A stretch of DNA of 64,000 nucleotides from positions 82,009,624 through 82,073,623 of the forward strand of contig NC_084478.1 in assembly GCF_027409185.1 (NCBI RefSeq), given 5' to 3'. The notes under the pieces were generated by a model. That model saw only the letters and a list, made by a program, of their open reading frames with translations, was not told the origin of the DNA and ran no database searches. Each line of letters begins with the position of its first letter. The stretch's first letter is position 1. This stretch comes from Cynocephalus volans. Its lineage: Eukaryota; Chordata; Mammalia; Dermoptera; Cynocephalidae. The translations under genes and the position numbers were made by a program. Of the stretch, positions 63,521-64,000 are shown one piece after another.

Positions 63521-64000
63521 GGAAATAGGGCCTGGTCCGGTGCCAGACACTTGTTTATTCTTGGCTCTGCTGAGGTTCTCAACCTGGACCAAGAAATGCG
63601 CGTCCATGCTCAAAAACAAAAACAAACCTGAAGTCTCTGTGTGGAAAGAGGTGCCTGTTCCCAGTTCACCAATATTTATGGAATATTGTTCACCTATATT
63701 TATTGAAAGTTTGTCAAGGACTTGGCACTGGGGGCTAAGGGACAGGCAATGTGAAAAGTGATCGGTGAGTATGGATGTGTCGGAGGTGTGGGGCAGGGTC
63801 AGAAGATGTGAGCAGCATGTGTGGTGGGAGCAGATTAGCCAACAGGGCCAAATGCTGAGGGGATAGACAAGTCAGCAACTCTTAGAGTGTAACAGAGGCT
63901 GGAGTCCCACTTTCTCCAGAAGGGAAGACCAGCTGCTACTCTTTCTAGTAGGAATCAAGTGAGGCTGCACCAAAGATGGAACCTCCAAGGTGGGCTGTAA
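63521..64000. other. No gene seen
   Basis: Contains a diverged old repeat near 63660-63760 (tttattgaaagtttgtcaag, gacttggcactgggggctaa). Nothing else is recognisable to the window end. Confidence 0.45.

Overview
This is a mammalian nuclear-genome window, dominated by interspersed repeats, with one intact protein-coding gene and one decayed gene. The intact gene is a two-RRM poly(A)-binding protein matching PABPC1L2 (61396-61998, minus strand), inside a strong CpG island. About 29 kb away lies an intronless, frameshifted nucleosome-assembly-protein copy (31255-32411, plus strand) that best fits NAP1L6. In human, PABPC1L2A/B and NAP1L6 are neighbours on Xq13.2, so I infer the orthologous X-linked segment. 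Two tRNA-derived SINEs (19493-19656 and 21225-21369) have the box A/box B body and common 3' part I associate with dermopteran CYN SINEs. I see no Alu, B1/B2 or carnivore/ruminant SINE. The source is therefore probably a colugo, which is an inference from repeat content.

Layout. Positions 1-11 kb are nested antisense L1 copies of several ages, interrupted by a complete MaLR (ERV-L-related) provirus at 1261-3541, an insertion with 17-bp target duplications at 3681-4426, an unclassified element with tandem units (7691-9130), and a scrambled L1 (10071-11000). Positions 11-25.5 kb hold two copies of one old LTR element whose internal part shows no recognisable gag or pol. Copy 1 (11150 to about 17560) is split by L1 and a 300-bp CTTT tract. 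Copy 2 (22063-25502) keeps both LTRs. The SINEs, a MaLR solo LTR and L1 tails lie in and between them. Positions 25.5-43 kb are mostly low-copy DNA around the NAP1L copy, with MIR, L2, L1 and LTR fragments.

Positions 44-53.6 kb are a minus-strand ERV-L provirus with its 5' LTR, gag, RT, RNase H and integrase remnants. Its 3' LTR is not visible. It is interrupted three times: by a 3.5-kb polyadenylated insertion that splits RNase H, by a short L1 tail, and by a perfect 5'-terminal 5S rRNA fragment with 17-bp target duplications inside the LTR. Positions 53.6-57.8 kb are nested L1 copies plus a solo LTR (54356-54962) that contains about 100 bp similar to the ERV-L gag region next door. Positions 57.8-64 kb are the flanks, CpG island and gene body of PABPC1L2.

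No operon-like logic applies. The two gene-derived loci are independent intronless units of a kind common on the mammalian X. The most informative material is the set of unusual retroposition events, each datable by its target-site duplications and its nesting.
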